Source of the DNA: Clostridiales bacterium
GTDB lineage: Bacteria; Bacillota; Clostridia; Oscillospirales; Oscillospiraceae
Direction of reading: 5' to 3'
Assembly (NCBI GenBank): GCA_019418625.1
Contig: DYBL01000010.1
Span: 5,715-69,714 of the forward strand
DNA length: 64,000 nucleotides
The position numbers and the translations under genes are program-made. Each line of letters starts with the position of its first letter. Position 1 is the first letter of the stretch. A model generated the notes under the pieces. That model had not been told where the DNA came from and did no database searches. It worked only from the letters and a program-made list of their open reading frames with translations. Positions 23,430 through 31,080 of the stretch are shown one piece after another.

Positions 23430-26090
23430 ATGAAGAAACTGGTCGTAGGAATCCTGGCCCATGTGGACGCGGGCAAGACCACGCTGTCGGAGGCCATGCT
23501 CTACCGCAGCGGCGCGGTGCGCCGCCTGGGGCGGGTGGATCACGCCGACGCGTTTTTGGATACGGACGCCATGGAGCGGGAGAGGGGCATCACCATCTTT
23601 TCCAAGCAGGCGCGCATGAGTCTGCCCGGCGCGGAGGTGACGCTGCTGGATACCCCCGGCCATGTGGACTTTTCCGCGGAGATGGAGCGGACGCTCCGTG
23701 TGCTGGACTGCGCCGTGCTGGTCATCAGCGGCACGGACGGCGTCCAGGGCCACACCCGGACGCTATGGCGGCTTCTGGAGCGGTATCATGTGCCCGTATT
23801 CCTGTTTGTCAACAAGATGGATCTGGCCGGAGCGGACCGGGAGCGGGTGCTATCGGAGCTGAAAGCGTCGCTGTCTCCGGCCATCACGGACTTTGCCGTG
23901 CCGGAGGAGGAACTCTGGGAGGAGGCCGCCGTGTGCGACGAGGGCCTTCTGGAAAAGTACCTGGCCCAGGGGCGGCTGGAGGAGGGGGACCTCACCGGCC
24001 TCATCGCCCGGCGGGCCATCTTCCCCTGCTGGTTCGGCGCGGCTCTCAAGCTCACCGGCGTGGATGAGTTTTTGGAGGGCCTGGGGCGCTATGCCCCCAT
24101 GCCGGATTATCCGGCGGAGTTCGGTGCCCGGGTGTTCAAGGTCTCCCGGGACGCCCAGGGGGCCCGGCTCACCTGGATGAAGATCACCGGCGGCGCCCTG
24201 CGGGTCAAGGAGACAGTGACCAACCGCCGCCCCGGCAGGGCGGAGGAGATCTGGGAGGAAAAAGCCGACCAGCTGCGCCTTTACTCCGGCGCAAAATTCC
24301 AGGGCACCGAGCAGGCGGAGGCGGGCACGGTCTGCGCCGTCACCGGATTGACCCATACGCTGCCCGGTCAGGGTTTGGGCTTTGAGGCCGACTGGTCCGG
24401 GCCGGTGCTGGAGCCGGTGCTGACCTATCAGGTGTGCCTGCCGGAGGGAGTGGACCCCCACACGGCCCTTTTGAAGCTCCGGCAGCTGGAAGAGGAGGAC
24501 CCCCAGCTCCACATCGTCTGGGACGAGCACCTGCGCCAGATCCACGCCCAGCTCATGGGCCCGGTGCAGATGGAGATCCTGGGCAATCTCATTCAGGAGC
24601 GGTTCGGCATGGAGGTCACCTTCGGCGAGGGAGATATCCTGTACCGGGAGACCATCGCCGCGCCGGTGGAGGGCATCGGCCACTTCGAGCCTCTGCGCCA
24701 CTATGCGGAGGTGCATCTGCTGCTGGAGCCCCTGCCCACGGGCAGCGGACTGGTGCTGGCCACGGCGTGTCCGGAGGACCAGCTGGACCGGAACTGGCAG
24801 CGTCTGGTGCTGACGCACCTTTCAGAGCGGGAGCACCCCGGCGTGCTGGTGGGCGCGCCCATTACGGATATGAAGATCACCCTGGTGGCGGGCCGGGCCC
24901 ACGTGAAGCACACGGAGGGCGGCGACTTCCGCCAGGCCACCTACCGGGCGGTGCGCCAGGGGCTCATGCAGGCGGAAAGTATCCTGCTGGAGCCCTGGTA
25001 CGACTTTACGCTGGAAGTGCCCGCGCCGTTGGTAGGCCGGGCGCTGAGCGACGTGCAGCGCATGGGCGGCGAGACGGAGCCGCCCCAGACCATGGGGGAG
25101 ATGACCATGCTCACCGGCCGGGCGCCGGTCTCCGCCATGCGCAACTATGCCCGGGAGGTCACCGCCTACACCCGGGGCACCGGACAGCTCCAGTGCGTGT
25201 TCCGGGGCTATGCCCCCTGCGCCGACCAGGCGTCGGTGGTGGAGGCTGCCGGGTACGATCCCGAGCGGGATGTGGACAACCCGCCCGACTCCGTGTTCTG
25301 CGAGCACGGGGCAGGCGTTACGGTCAAGTGGCAGGACGTGCCCGCCCGGGCCCATGTGGAGAGCGGGCTGCGCCTGGGAGAGCCGGAGGAGAAAGAGGAG
25401 AGCGCCGGGCCGGACCGGAGCCGGGGCGAGCGGTATGCCGGTACGCTGGCCCAGGACAAGGAGCTCATGGCCATCTTTGAGCGCACCTACGGCCCGGTGA
25501 AGCAGCGTGCGTTCCAGCCGCCCCGTCCGCCCCGGCGGCCGGAGAGCAGCCCGGAGCCGGACAAGCGGCACATCCGCCCCCAGAAGGGCGGGGAGGAGTA
25601 TCTGCTGGTGGACGGCTACAACATCATCTTTGCCTGGGACGACCTGAAAGCCGTGGCCCGGGACAACCTGGACGCCGCCCGCAAGCAGCTGTGCGACCTC
25701 CTTTGCAATTACCAGGGCGTGCGCAAGTGCCATGTGATCGTGGTGTTTGACGCCTACAAGGTCAAGGGCGGCCTGGGGTCCGTGGAAAAGTACCACAACA
25801 TCCACGTGGTCTACACCAAGGAGGCGGAGACGGCGGACGCCTATATCGAAAAGGCCACCTATGAGATCGGCCGGGAGCACCGGGTGAAGGTGGCCACCTC
25901 CGACGGCCCCGAGCAGCTCATCATTCTGGGCCACGGGGCGCTGCGGCTGTCCGCCGCCGCATTCCGGGCCGAGATGGAGGAGACCATGGGCCAGATGGCG
26001 GCGGCTCTGGAGCGGAACAACCGCCCCCACCGCCGGCGCTCTTTGGGCAAGGCCATGGAAAAAGCCATGGAGGGGGAGGAACAGCCATGA
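23430..26090 (+). CDS. TetM/EF-G-like translational GTPase fused to a YacP/Rae1-type NYN nuclease domain
   Basis: 886 residues. Residues 1-~650 are a ribosome-protection/EF-G-type GTPase: G1 ILAHVDAGKTT, G2 RERGITIF, G3 LLDTPGHVDF, G4 FVNKMDLA, then domains II-V. A Pro/Arg-rich linker (~650-722) joins a PIN/NYN domain (~725-865) with the acidic residues of that fold: Asp728 (LLVDGYNIIF), Asp774 (VVFDAYKV), Glu800 and Asp803 (EAETADAYIEK), Asp825 (VATSDGPEQ). This matches B. subtilis YacP/Rae1, which enters the ribosomal A site and cuts mRNA. TetM alone is about 640 residues. The domain calls are firm; a ribosome-targeted mRNA nuclease role is inference, and tetracycline resistance should not be assumed. 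It overlaps the next gene by 4 bases. Confidence 0.85.
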   Translation: MKKLVVGILAHVDAGKTTLSEAMLYRSGAVRRLGRVDHADAFLDTDAMERERGITIFSKQARMSLPGAEVTLLDTPGHVDFSAEMERTLRVLDCAVLVISGTDGVQGHTRTLWRLLERYHVPVFLFVNKMDLAGADRERVLSELKASLSPAITDFAVPEEELWEEAAVCDEGLLEKYLAQGRLEEGDLTGLIARRAIFPCWFGAALKLTGVDEFLEGLGRYAPMPDYPAEFGARVFKVSRDAQGARLTWMKITGGALRVKETVTNRRPGRAEEIWEEKADQLRLYSGAKFQGTEQAEAGTVCAVTGLTHTLPGQGLGFEADWSGPVLEPVLTYQVCLPEGVDPHTALLKLRQLEEEDPQLHIVWDEHLRQIHAQLMGPVQMEILGNLIQERFGMEVTFGEGDILYRETIAAPVEGIGHFEPLRHYAEVHLLLEPLPTGSGLVLATACPEDQLDRNWQRLVLTHLSEREHPGVLVGAPITDMKITLVAGRAHVKHTEGGDFRQATYRAVRQGLMQAESILLEPWYDFTLEVPAPLVGRALSDVQRMGGETEPPQTMGEMTMLTGRAPVSAMRNYAREVTAYTRGTGQLQCVFRGYAPCADQASVVEAAGYDPERDVDNPPDSVFCEHGAGVTVKWQDVPARAHVESGLRLGEPEEKEESAGPDRSRGERYAGTLAQDKELMAIFERTYGPVKQRAFQPPRPPRRPESSPEPDKRHIRPQKGGEEYLLVDGYNIIFAWDDLKAVARDNLDAARKQLCDLLCNYQGVRKCHVIVVFDAYKVKGGLGSVEKYHNIHVVYTKEAETADAYIEKATYEIGREHRVKVATSDGPEQLIILGHGALRLSAAAFRAEMEETMGQMAAALERNNRPHRRRSLGKAMEKAMEGEEQP

Positions 26091-26515
26091 TCCTGACACT
26101 GATCCTTTCTGCGGCGGTGGCGTTTGCCTGCGCTGCCGTCCGGCATCATCTGGAACACGCGAAGCAAAAGGAAGTGCACTACCTGGGCGGACGGGTGGTG
26201 CGGACGGCCCTTTACAACCGGGGTTCCGCCTTCGGCCTGCTGCCCCTGGGGCGCTGCGCCCTGGCGGCAGTGTCGGCGGCAGTGATGGCGCTGTCCCTGC
26301 CTCTTTGGCGGTGCAGCCGGCTGGGCTGTGCGCTGCTGCTGGGCGGCGGTGCCAGCAACCTCTGTGAGCGGCTGAGCGGCAGGGGCGTCTTTGACTACAT
26401 CCAGTTTCCCAAGGCGCCGAGAGGAATGAAAAAATACGTATTCAATCTGGCGGACTTTGCCATTTTCCTGGGGGCTTTGTGGATCGCACTGCGCTCCGGA
26501 GGAAAACACCGCTGA
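26087..26515 (+). CDS. Divergent signal peptidase II-like protein
   Basis: 142 residues with about four hydrophobic segments and LspA landmarks: YNRGSAFGLLPLG (N-x-G-AF motif), GGGASNLCERLSGRGVFDYIQF in pieces (LspA: GGxxGNxxDRxxxGxVxDF) and FNLADFAIFLG. The second catalytic Asp is kept (Asp123), but the first is Glu94. True LspA cuts prolipoprotein signal peptides with an Asp pair, so activity here is uncertain. A housekeeping lspA may exist elsewhere. The start overlaps the stop of the GTPase-NYN gene (ATGA), indicating coupled translation. Confidence 0.72.
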   Translation: MILTLILSAAVAFACAAVRHHLEHAKQKEVHYLGGRVVRTALYNRGSAFGLLPLGRCALAAVSAAVMALSLPLWRCSRLGCALLLGGGASNLCERLSGRGVFDYIQFPKAPRGMKKYVFNLADFAIFLGALWIALRSGGKHR

Positions 26516-26519
26516 GACA

Positions 26520-26549
26520 TTGACAAAGCCTGCGGAACGCGCGTACAAT
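26520..26549 (+). promoter_or_regulatory. Promoter of the HpcH/HpaI aldolase gene
   Basis: TTGACA (26520-26525), 18-base spacer, TACAAT (26544-26549), followed by operator copy 3. Confidence 0.72.
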
Positions 26550-26565
26550 AGGAGTGCGGAAATAT

Positions 26566-26590
26566 GGAATGAAATTCCGCTATAAGGAAT
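26566..26590. promoter_or_regulatory. Tripartite operator, copy 3 (HpcH/HpaI aldolase)
   Basis: GGAAT-GAA-ATTCC-GCTATAA-GGAAT, the same block order and spacing as copies 1 and 2. It begins 17 bases after the -10 box. The adjoining GCGGAA (26556-26561) also pairs with TTCCGC (26575-26580). Confidence 0.82.
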
Positions 26591-26629
26591 TAACGGCGTA
26601 TACGCCGGAACAAAGATAGGAGAATTGCT

Positions 26630-27421
26630 GTGGATACGATGAAAATGCCTTCCATGGACGCAGTGGCGCGGTTCAAGGCCGCCATGGACTCCGATCAGGG
26701 TGCCCTGGGCCCCTTCATGATCACCTCTGACCCGGCCTATGTGGAGGCCGCCGGCTATGCCGGTTATGACTTCGTGCTGCTGGATATGGAGCACGGCCCC
26801 GGCACCTTTGAAAACCTCCAGAATCTGATCCGCGCCGCCAACGTGGCGGGCGTGTGCCCGGTGGTGCGCGTGCCCCGGGGCATGGACATCTGGGTGGACC
26901 GTGCCCTGGACGTGGGCGCCGGTGCCCTGCTGGTGCCTCAGATCGACACGGCGGACCAGGCCCGCGCCGTGATCTCCGCCGCCAAGTTCGCCCCTGTGGG
27001 CAGCCGCGGCACCAACCGCTTCGTGCGTTCCGCCTGCTACGGCGCCAAGCCCGGCAGCGAGTACTTTGCCCAGGCCAACGAGACGGTGGTCATCATCCAG
27101 GCTGAGGGCAAGAAGGCTGTGGAGAACCTGGACGAGATCCTGGACGTGCCCGGCCTGGACGTGCTGTTCATCGGGCCCTACGACCTGTCCAGCTCTCTGG
27201 GCCACGTGGGCGAGGTGAACCATCCCGAGGTCATCGCCTGCATCCAGGGCATCATCGAAAAGGCCAACGCCAAGGGCGTGAAGCTGGGCTGCTTTGCCGA
27301 CACCGTGGAGGGTGCCAAGAAGTGGCGCGACATGGGCATCAAGTTTGTGGGCTATACCTGCGACACCTACCTCTTCTATCAGGCAGCCAAGGCGGACGTG
27401 GACGCCTTTGCCAAAAAGTAA
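26630..27421 (+). CDS. HpcH/HpaI-family class II aldolase (2-dehydro-3-deoxyglucarate/hydroxy-oxo-acid type)
   Basis: 263 residues of the metal-dependent pyruvate aldolase family that includes GarL and RhmA. Family segments: YDFVLLDMEHGP, VVRVPRG, ALLVPQIDTADQAR, PVGSRGTNR and FIGPYDLSSSLG. The start is taken at GTG 26630, which lies 7 bases after AGGAGA; the next ATG (26639) would be too far. Carrying the same operator as kdgT and the DapA-type aldolase places it in the sugar-acid regulon, probably cleaving a keto-deoxy acid to pyruvate plus an aldehyde. The exact substrate is unknown. Confidence 0.84.
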   Translation: MDTMKMPSMDAVARFKAAMDSDQGALGPFMITSDPAYVEAAGYAGYDFVLLDMEHGPGTFENLQNLIRAANVAGVCPVVRVPRGMDIWVDRALDVGAGALLVPQIDTADQARAVISAAKFAPVGSRGTNRFVRSACYGAKPGSEYFAQANETVVIIQAEGKKAVENLDEILDVPGLDVLFIGPYDLSSSLGHVGEVNHPEVIACIQGIIEKANAKGVKLGCFADTVEGAKKWRDMGIKFVGYTCDTYLFYQAAKADVDAFAKK

Positions 27422-27430
27422 ATCCTGTAC

Positions 27431-27468
27431 AAAAAGAGCGGACACCCTATGGGGTGTCCGCTCTTTTT
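27431..27468. terminator. Bidirectional terminator between the aldolase and the sigma-54 activator
   Basis: Perfect 17-pair stem AAAAAGAGCGGACACCC / GGGTGTCCGCTCTTTTT, loop TATG, usable in both directions. It touches the last bases of the convergent regulator gene. Confidence 0.95.
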
Positions 27469-28900
27469 ATGGCTCCGGGGCATCTTCCCTGTGGAGGGGA
27501 AGACCCAGCTTCTCCATCTTCCGATACAATGTGGAAAGGTGCAGCTCCATCCGCTTTGCCGCCTGGCGCAGATCGCCGCCGCACTCGTCCACCACGGCGG
27601 TGATGTACTGGCGCTGATATTCGTCCATGGCCTGCTGATAGGGAAGGGATGGGTCCACGGCCGGCGGGGCGGGCCGTTCCACCACCACCGTATCCACCTT
27701 GCCAAAGGACTGAAATTCAATGAGCGTGTTTTTGCTCTCCACCATCATCCGCTCCACCGTGTTGCGCAGCTCCCGGACGTTGCCCGGCCAGTCGTATTGC
27801 TCCATGACCTGGATGGTATCCGGGGCCAGCCGTTTGGTATAGCCGTATTTTTTGTTGAAGGCCTGCACGAAGTGCTCCGCCAGAGGGCGGATGTCCTCTG
27901 TGCGCTTGCGCAGAGGCGGCACGTTCACCACCAGCACGTTGAGCCGGTAGTAAAGATCAGCCCGGAAGGTCTTCTCCCGTACCATCTCTGCAAGGTCCCG
28001 GTTGGTGGCGGCAATGATGCGTACATCGCTTTTGATGATCTGGTTGCTGCCCAGCCGCTTGATCTCGCCGTTTTCAATGATCCGCAGCAGCTTGGCCTGC
28101 AGCTCCAGCGGCATCTCGCCGATCTCGTCGAGAAACACGGTGCCCTTGTTGGCAAACTCAAAAAGGCCGATCTTGCCGTCCTTCATGCCGCCGGTGAACG
28201 TGCCCTTTTCGTAGCCGAACATCTCCGCTTCCAGCAGGGAGGGAGGCAGAGAAGCGCAGTTGATGGGGATGAACACCTGATCGGCCCGGCCGCTTTTGGC
28301 GTGGATGTACTTGGCGAACATCTCCTTGCCGGAGCCGGACTCCCCGTAAATGATGACGGTGGAATCCACGGCGGCGATGTGGTCGGCGTATTCCAGCAGG
28401 CTGCGCATGGGCTGGCTCTCCGCAATGAGCATGTCCGGGGTTTTGTCCGTGCCCTGCATGAAGCGGATGACGCTGCGGATATTGTCCCGCTCCTGATCGA
28501 ACTTTTCCAAAAGCGTGTAGAGCTCCCGCTCGTCCCAGCTGTAAGTGGGGACGTATTCCAGCTCCCCGTCCGGCCCGAAATGGGGGCGGGAGAGGGCCAG
28601 CACCCGCTTGCCGGAGTCCTGGAGCGTATGGTTGCTCAAACACTCCTTCTTCGTCTCCAGGGTCTTGATGGACGAGGCGCTGGTGGCGTGACAGTAGTTG
28701 TGGAGCGTGTCGTAAATAGAGATGCTTAAAAGGGTCTGGCGGTCAATGCCCAGCAGGCGGCAGCAGCCGTCGTTCACATAGAGAAAGCGGCCCTTGCTGT
28801 CCGTGATCAGCATACTGCCGAAGTAATGCTCCGCCAGCACCTTCAATAGCTCATATTCCCGCTGGGCGGCGGGGTCGGTGGCGAGATTTGGAAATTCCAT
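27467..28900 (-). CDS. PAS-domain sigma-54-dependent transcriptional activator
   Basis: 477 residues from ATG 28900 after AAGGAGACG. Order: PAS sensor (~20-130, FGSMLITDSKGRFLYVNDGC), linker helix, AAA+ domain (~165-390) with Walker A GESGSGKEMF near 186 and Walker B GTVFLDEIGEM, then a Fis-type HTH at the C-terminus (GGDLRQAAKRMELHLSTLYRKM). The sigma-54 contact loop, usually GAFTGA, reads GTFTGG near residue 233. It is divergent from an operon behind a clear -24/-12 promoter, so it probably activates that operon in response to a small molecule sensed by PAS. Confidence 0.93.
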   Translation of the reverse strand: MEFPNLATDPAAQREYELLKVLAEHYFGSMLITDSKGRFLYVNDGCCRLLGIDRQTLLSISIYDTLHNYCHATSASSIKTLETKKECLSNHTLQDSGKRVLALSRPHFGPDGELEYVPTYSWDERELYTLLEKFDQERDNIRSVIRFMQGTDKTPDMLIAESQPMRSLLEYADHIAAVDSTVIIYGESGSGKEMFAKYIHAKSGRADQVFIPINCASLPPSLLEAEMFGYEKGTFTGGMKDGKIGLFEFANKGTVFLDEIGEMPLELQAKLLRIIENGEIKRLGSNQIIKSDVRIIAATNRDLAEMVREKTFRADLYYRLNVLVVNVPPLRKRTEDIRPLAEHFVQAFNKKYGYTKRLAPDTIQVMEQYDWPGNVRELRNTVERMMVESKNTLIEFQSFGKVDTVVVERPAPPAVDPSLPYQQAMDEYQRQYITAVVDECGGDLRQAAKRMELHLSTLYRKMEKLGLPLHREDAPEP

Positions 28901-28942
28901 GACGTCTCCTTTTTCGCGTTTCGTCAAAAATGCGAAATTACG

Positions 28943-28960
28943 TTTTGCAAAAATGCAAAA
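28943..28960. promoter_or_regulatory. Candidate upstream activator site for the sigma-54 regulator
   Basis: Perfect dyad TTTTGCA-AAAA-TGCAAAA, with further TGCGAAA-like half-sites at 28926-28940. It is about 90 bases upstream of the -24/-12 promoter and 43 bases from the regulator's own start, a suitable place for both activation and autoregulation. Confidence 0.6.
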
Positions 28961-28980
28961 AAATGAAGCAAATTTACTTT

Positions 28981-29010
28981 AATATACCATGAGAGCGCAC
29001 AAAATTGCAA
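28981..29010 (-). promoter_or_regulatory. Candidate promoter of the sigma-54 activator gene
   Basis: On the minus strand TTGCAA (29010-29005), 18-base spacer, TATATT (28986-28981). Confidence 0.5.
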
Positions 29011-29042
29011 GAACCATTTGTGTAATATCTACAATTCCCTAG

Positions 29043-29059
29043 TTGGCACAAAAATTGCT
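29043..29059 (+). promoter_or_regulatory. Sigma-54 (-24/-12) promoter of the symporter operon
   Basis: TTGGCAC-AAAAA-TTGCT matches the consensus core at every conserved position, with GG and GC 12 bases apart. It lies 63 bases before the first gene, so the leader is about 50 bases. Confidence 0.93.
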
Positions 29060-29121
29060 ATTTATTATGGGCGTCAACACAAGGCCGCAGGAGCGGCAGA
29101 GCAACAAGGAGGGCAAGAATT

Positions 29122-29481
29122 ATGGAAGAAAAACGCAGCACGGCCCCGATGGACCTGGAGTCCACGGACTATGACGTGGAGCGGGTGGGAGATCTGGACC
29201 CCCGGCTGGAGGCCGGAAAAAAGGACGCCGTCTTTTTCCACGCGCTGGGCATCACCTGCACGGTGATCGCCACCATCTGGATGTACGCTTTCGGTACCGG
29301 CGACCCGGCGGAGATGAAGTATCTGCTGGGGATGCCCATGTGGGTGTCCGGCGCCATTTTGATCTACCTGGCCATGTTCGTGGCAGGCATGATCTACCTG
29401 GCCAAGTGGGAGGAATTCCCCCTGACGGCCCGCTTCAAGAAAAACCGGTCTGACAAGAACAAGGGAGGAAACAAGGCATGA
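29122..29481 (+). CDS. Small two-helix membrane protein, YhdT-like symporter partner
   Basis: 119 residues: acidic N-terminus (DLESTDYDVERVGDLDPRLE), two membrane helices (about 40-60 and 72-94) and a Lys-rich tail. The size, topology and position immediately before a Na+/solute symporter (4-base overlap) resemble YhdT, the DUF997 protein that precedes PanF in enterobacteria. Probably an accessory subunit of the next gene's transporter. Function of the family is not established. Confidence 0.65.
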   Translation: MEEKRSTAPMDLESTDYDVERVGDLDPRLEAGKKDAVFFHALGITCTVIATIWMYAFGTGDPAEMKYLLGMPMWVSGAILIYLAMFVAGMIYLAKWEEFPLTARFKKNRSDKNKGGNKA

Positions 29482-31061
29482 GCTACGATCTGGGTGGATT
29501 TTCTATCACCGCGTCCACGTCCCGGACGATGCTGGTGATCTTCGCCATTTACACGGTGGTCATCGTGGGCTTCGGCTTCTATATCAAGTATCAGTCCCGG
29601 AAGGGCAGCCAGGACGGTCTGGCCTCCTTCCTCACCGGCGGCGGCGGACTGGGCGCCTTTGCCATCGCCATGATCGCCGCCACCAACTCCATGGCCGGCG
29701 GCACCATGATCACAGCCCCGGGCCTGGGCTATAAGGTGGGCTTCACCGCCGCCCTGGTCTATTACGCAGGCTTTCTCACCGCCGCCTACGGCCTTGGCAG
29801 CGTGGGCCGCAAGGTGGCCATCCTCCGTGACCGCACCGGCGCCGTCACGTTCCAGCAGCTGCTGGGCCTGCGGTTCCAGTCCAAGGCCGTGGTGGCCGCT
29901 CTGGCCATTACCGGTGCCTTCGGCCTGACCTTCTTCGCAGCCGGCCAGATCTCCGCCGGCGCCAAGGTGTTCGCTGCTGTCACCGGCACCAACGCCTATT
30001 ATCTGGGCATCGTGCTGGTCATCGTCATTACCGTCATCTACACGCTCTCCGGCGGCATCAAGTCCATGGCCAAGGTGGCCGTCATTCAGGGCGTCATCAT
30101 GCTGCTGGCCACCTTCGCCATCATCGGCGTGCTCATTGCCACCAATGTGGAAAACCACGGCAGCGTTCAGGCCACCATGGAGTACCTGGGCTCCGCCTTC
30201 CCCGGCGCCATCCAGGCCAACACGGGCTTCAGCTTCTGGAACGCCATGGGTACCGCCCTGTTTGCCGGCGTTGGCCTGGGCGCGGTGCCTCACGCCCTGT
30301 CCGTCACCATGACCTACAACAACCACAAAAAGCTCAAGCAGGGCGTCATGATCTCCTGCTGCGTGTTCACCCTGGTCCAGGGCATCATGTGCTTCACCGG
30401 CCCCCTGACCTATGCCATCAACCCCAATCTCCAGACCGCTGACTACACCACCATCTTCAACGCCACCAACCTGCTGCCCTCCTGGGTGGGCGGTATCATC
30501 TTCTGCGGCATCTTCGCCGCCGTGCAGTCCTCTCTGGCGGGCCTGGCCATGGAGGGCGCGTCCATGCTGGCCAAGGACTTCATCGTGGACTGCTGGAAGC
30601 CTGCTACTCCCGCCAAGACCCAGAGCCGCATCAACACCGCCTGCGTGCTGGCCATCGCGCTGATCGCCACGCTCATCGCCCTCAAGCCCTCTGAGCTGAC
30701 CCAGTACATCATCAACTTCGCACTGGCGGCCCTGGGCGCTGCCTGGTACTTCCCCGTGCTGGTGGGCATGTACTGGAAGAAGGCTACCGCCAAGGGAATG
30801 GTAGCGTCCATTGTGGGCGGCTTCGCCTCCTATGTGGTGTTCTACTTCCTCTCCAGCGTCATTCCCACCACCAAGGCCTGGTGGGCTGCCTCCCTGGGCG
30901 GTGTGCACGCCTTCCTGCCCGCGTGGATCGTCTCTTTGGTGCTGCTGGTGGCAGTGAGCAAGGCCACCCAGAACCAGCGGATCAAGCTGGGATATTTCCA
31001 GGTGTTCTTCTGCGCCGATTATGACGAGAAGTATGCCAAGGTCGATACGCTCAAGGATTAA
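29478..31061 (+). CDS. Sodium:solute symporter (SSS family, PanF-like)
   Basis: 527 residues with about 13 helices. SSS features: ATNSMAGGTMITAPGLGYKVG (helix 1 Na+ region), GQISAGAKVF, and VIYTLSGGIKSMAKVAVIQG, the family signature. It imports a small organic solute with Na+. The pairing with a YhdT-like protein points to a PanF relative, but the sigma-54 control and the hydrolase downstream suggest a catabolic substrate such as a carboxylate or amino acid. Substrate not determined. Confidence 0.88.
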   Translation: MSYDLGGFSITASTSRTMLVIFAIYTVVIVGFGFYIKYQSRKGSQDGLASFLTGGGGLGAFAIAMIAATNSMAGGTMITAPGLGYKVGFTAALVYYAGFLTAAYGLGSVGRKVAILRDRTGAVTFQQLLGLRFQSKAVVAALAITGAFGLTFFAAGQISAGAKVFAAVTGTNAYYLGIVLVIVITVIYTLSGGIKSMAKVAVIQGVIMLLATFAIIGVLIATNVENHGSVQATMEYLGSAFPGAIQANTGFSFWNAMGTALFAGVGLGAVPHALSVTMTYNNHKKLKQGVMISCCVFTLVQGIMCFTGPLTYAINPNLQTADYTTIFNATNLLPSWVGGIIFCGIFAAVQSSLAGLAMEGASMLAKDFIVDCWKPATPAKTQSRINTACVLAIALIATLIALKPSELTQYIINFALAALGAAWYFPVLVGMYWKKATAKGMVASIVGGFASYVVFYFLSSVIPTTKAWWAASLGGVHAFLPAWIVSLVLLVAVSKATQNQRIKLGYFQVFFCADYDEKYAKVDTLKD

Positions 31062-31080
31062 GCGAAAGAAGGAACGAATC

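Noticed and set aside
23430..26090. Annotation as a tetracycline resistance gene
   Set aside because: Only the GTPase half resembles TetM, and paralogs with a NYN tail are not shown to confer resistance. I kept a neutral name.
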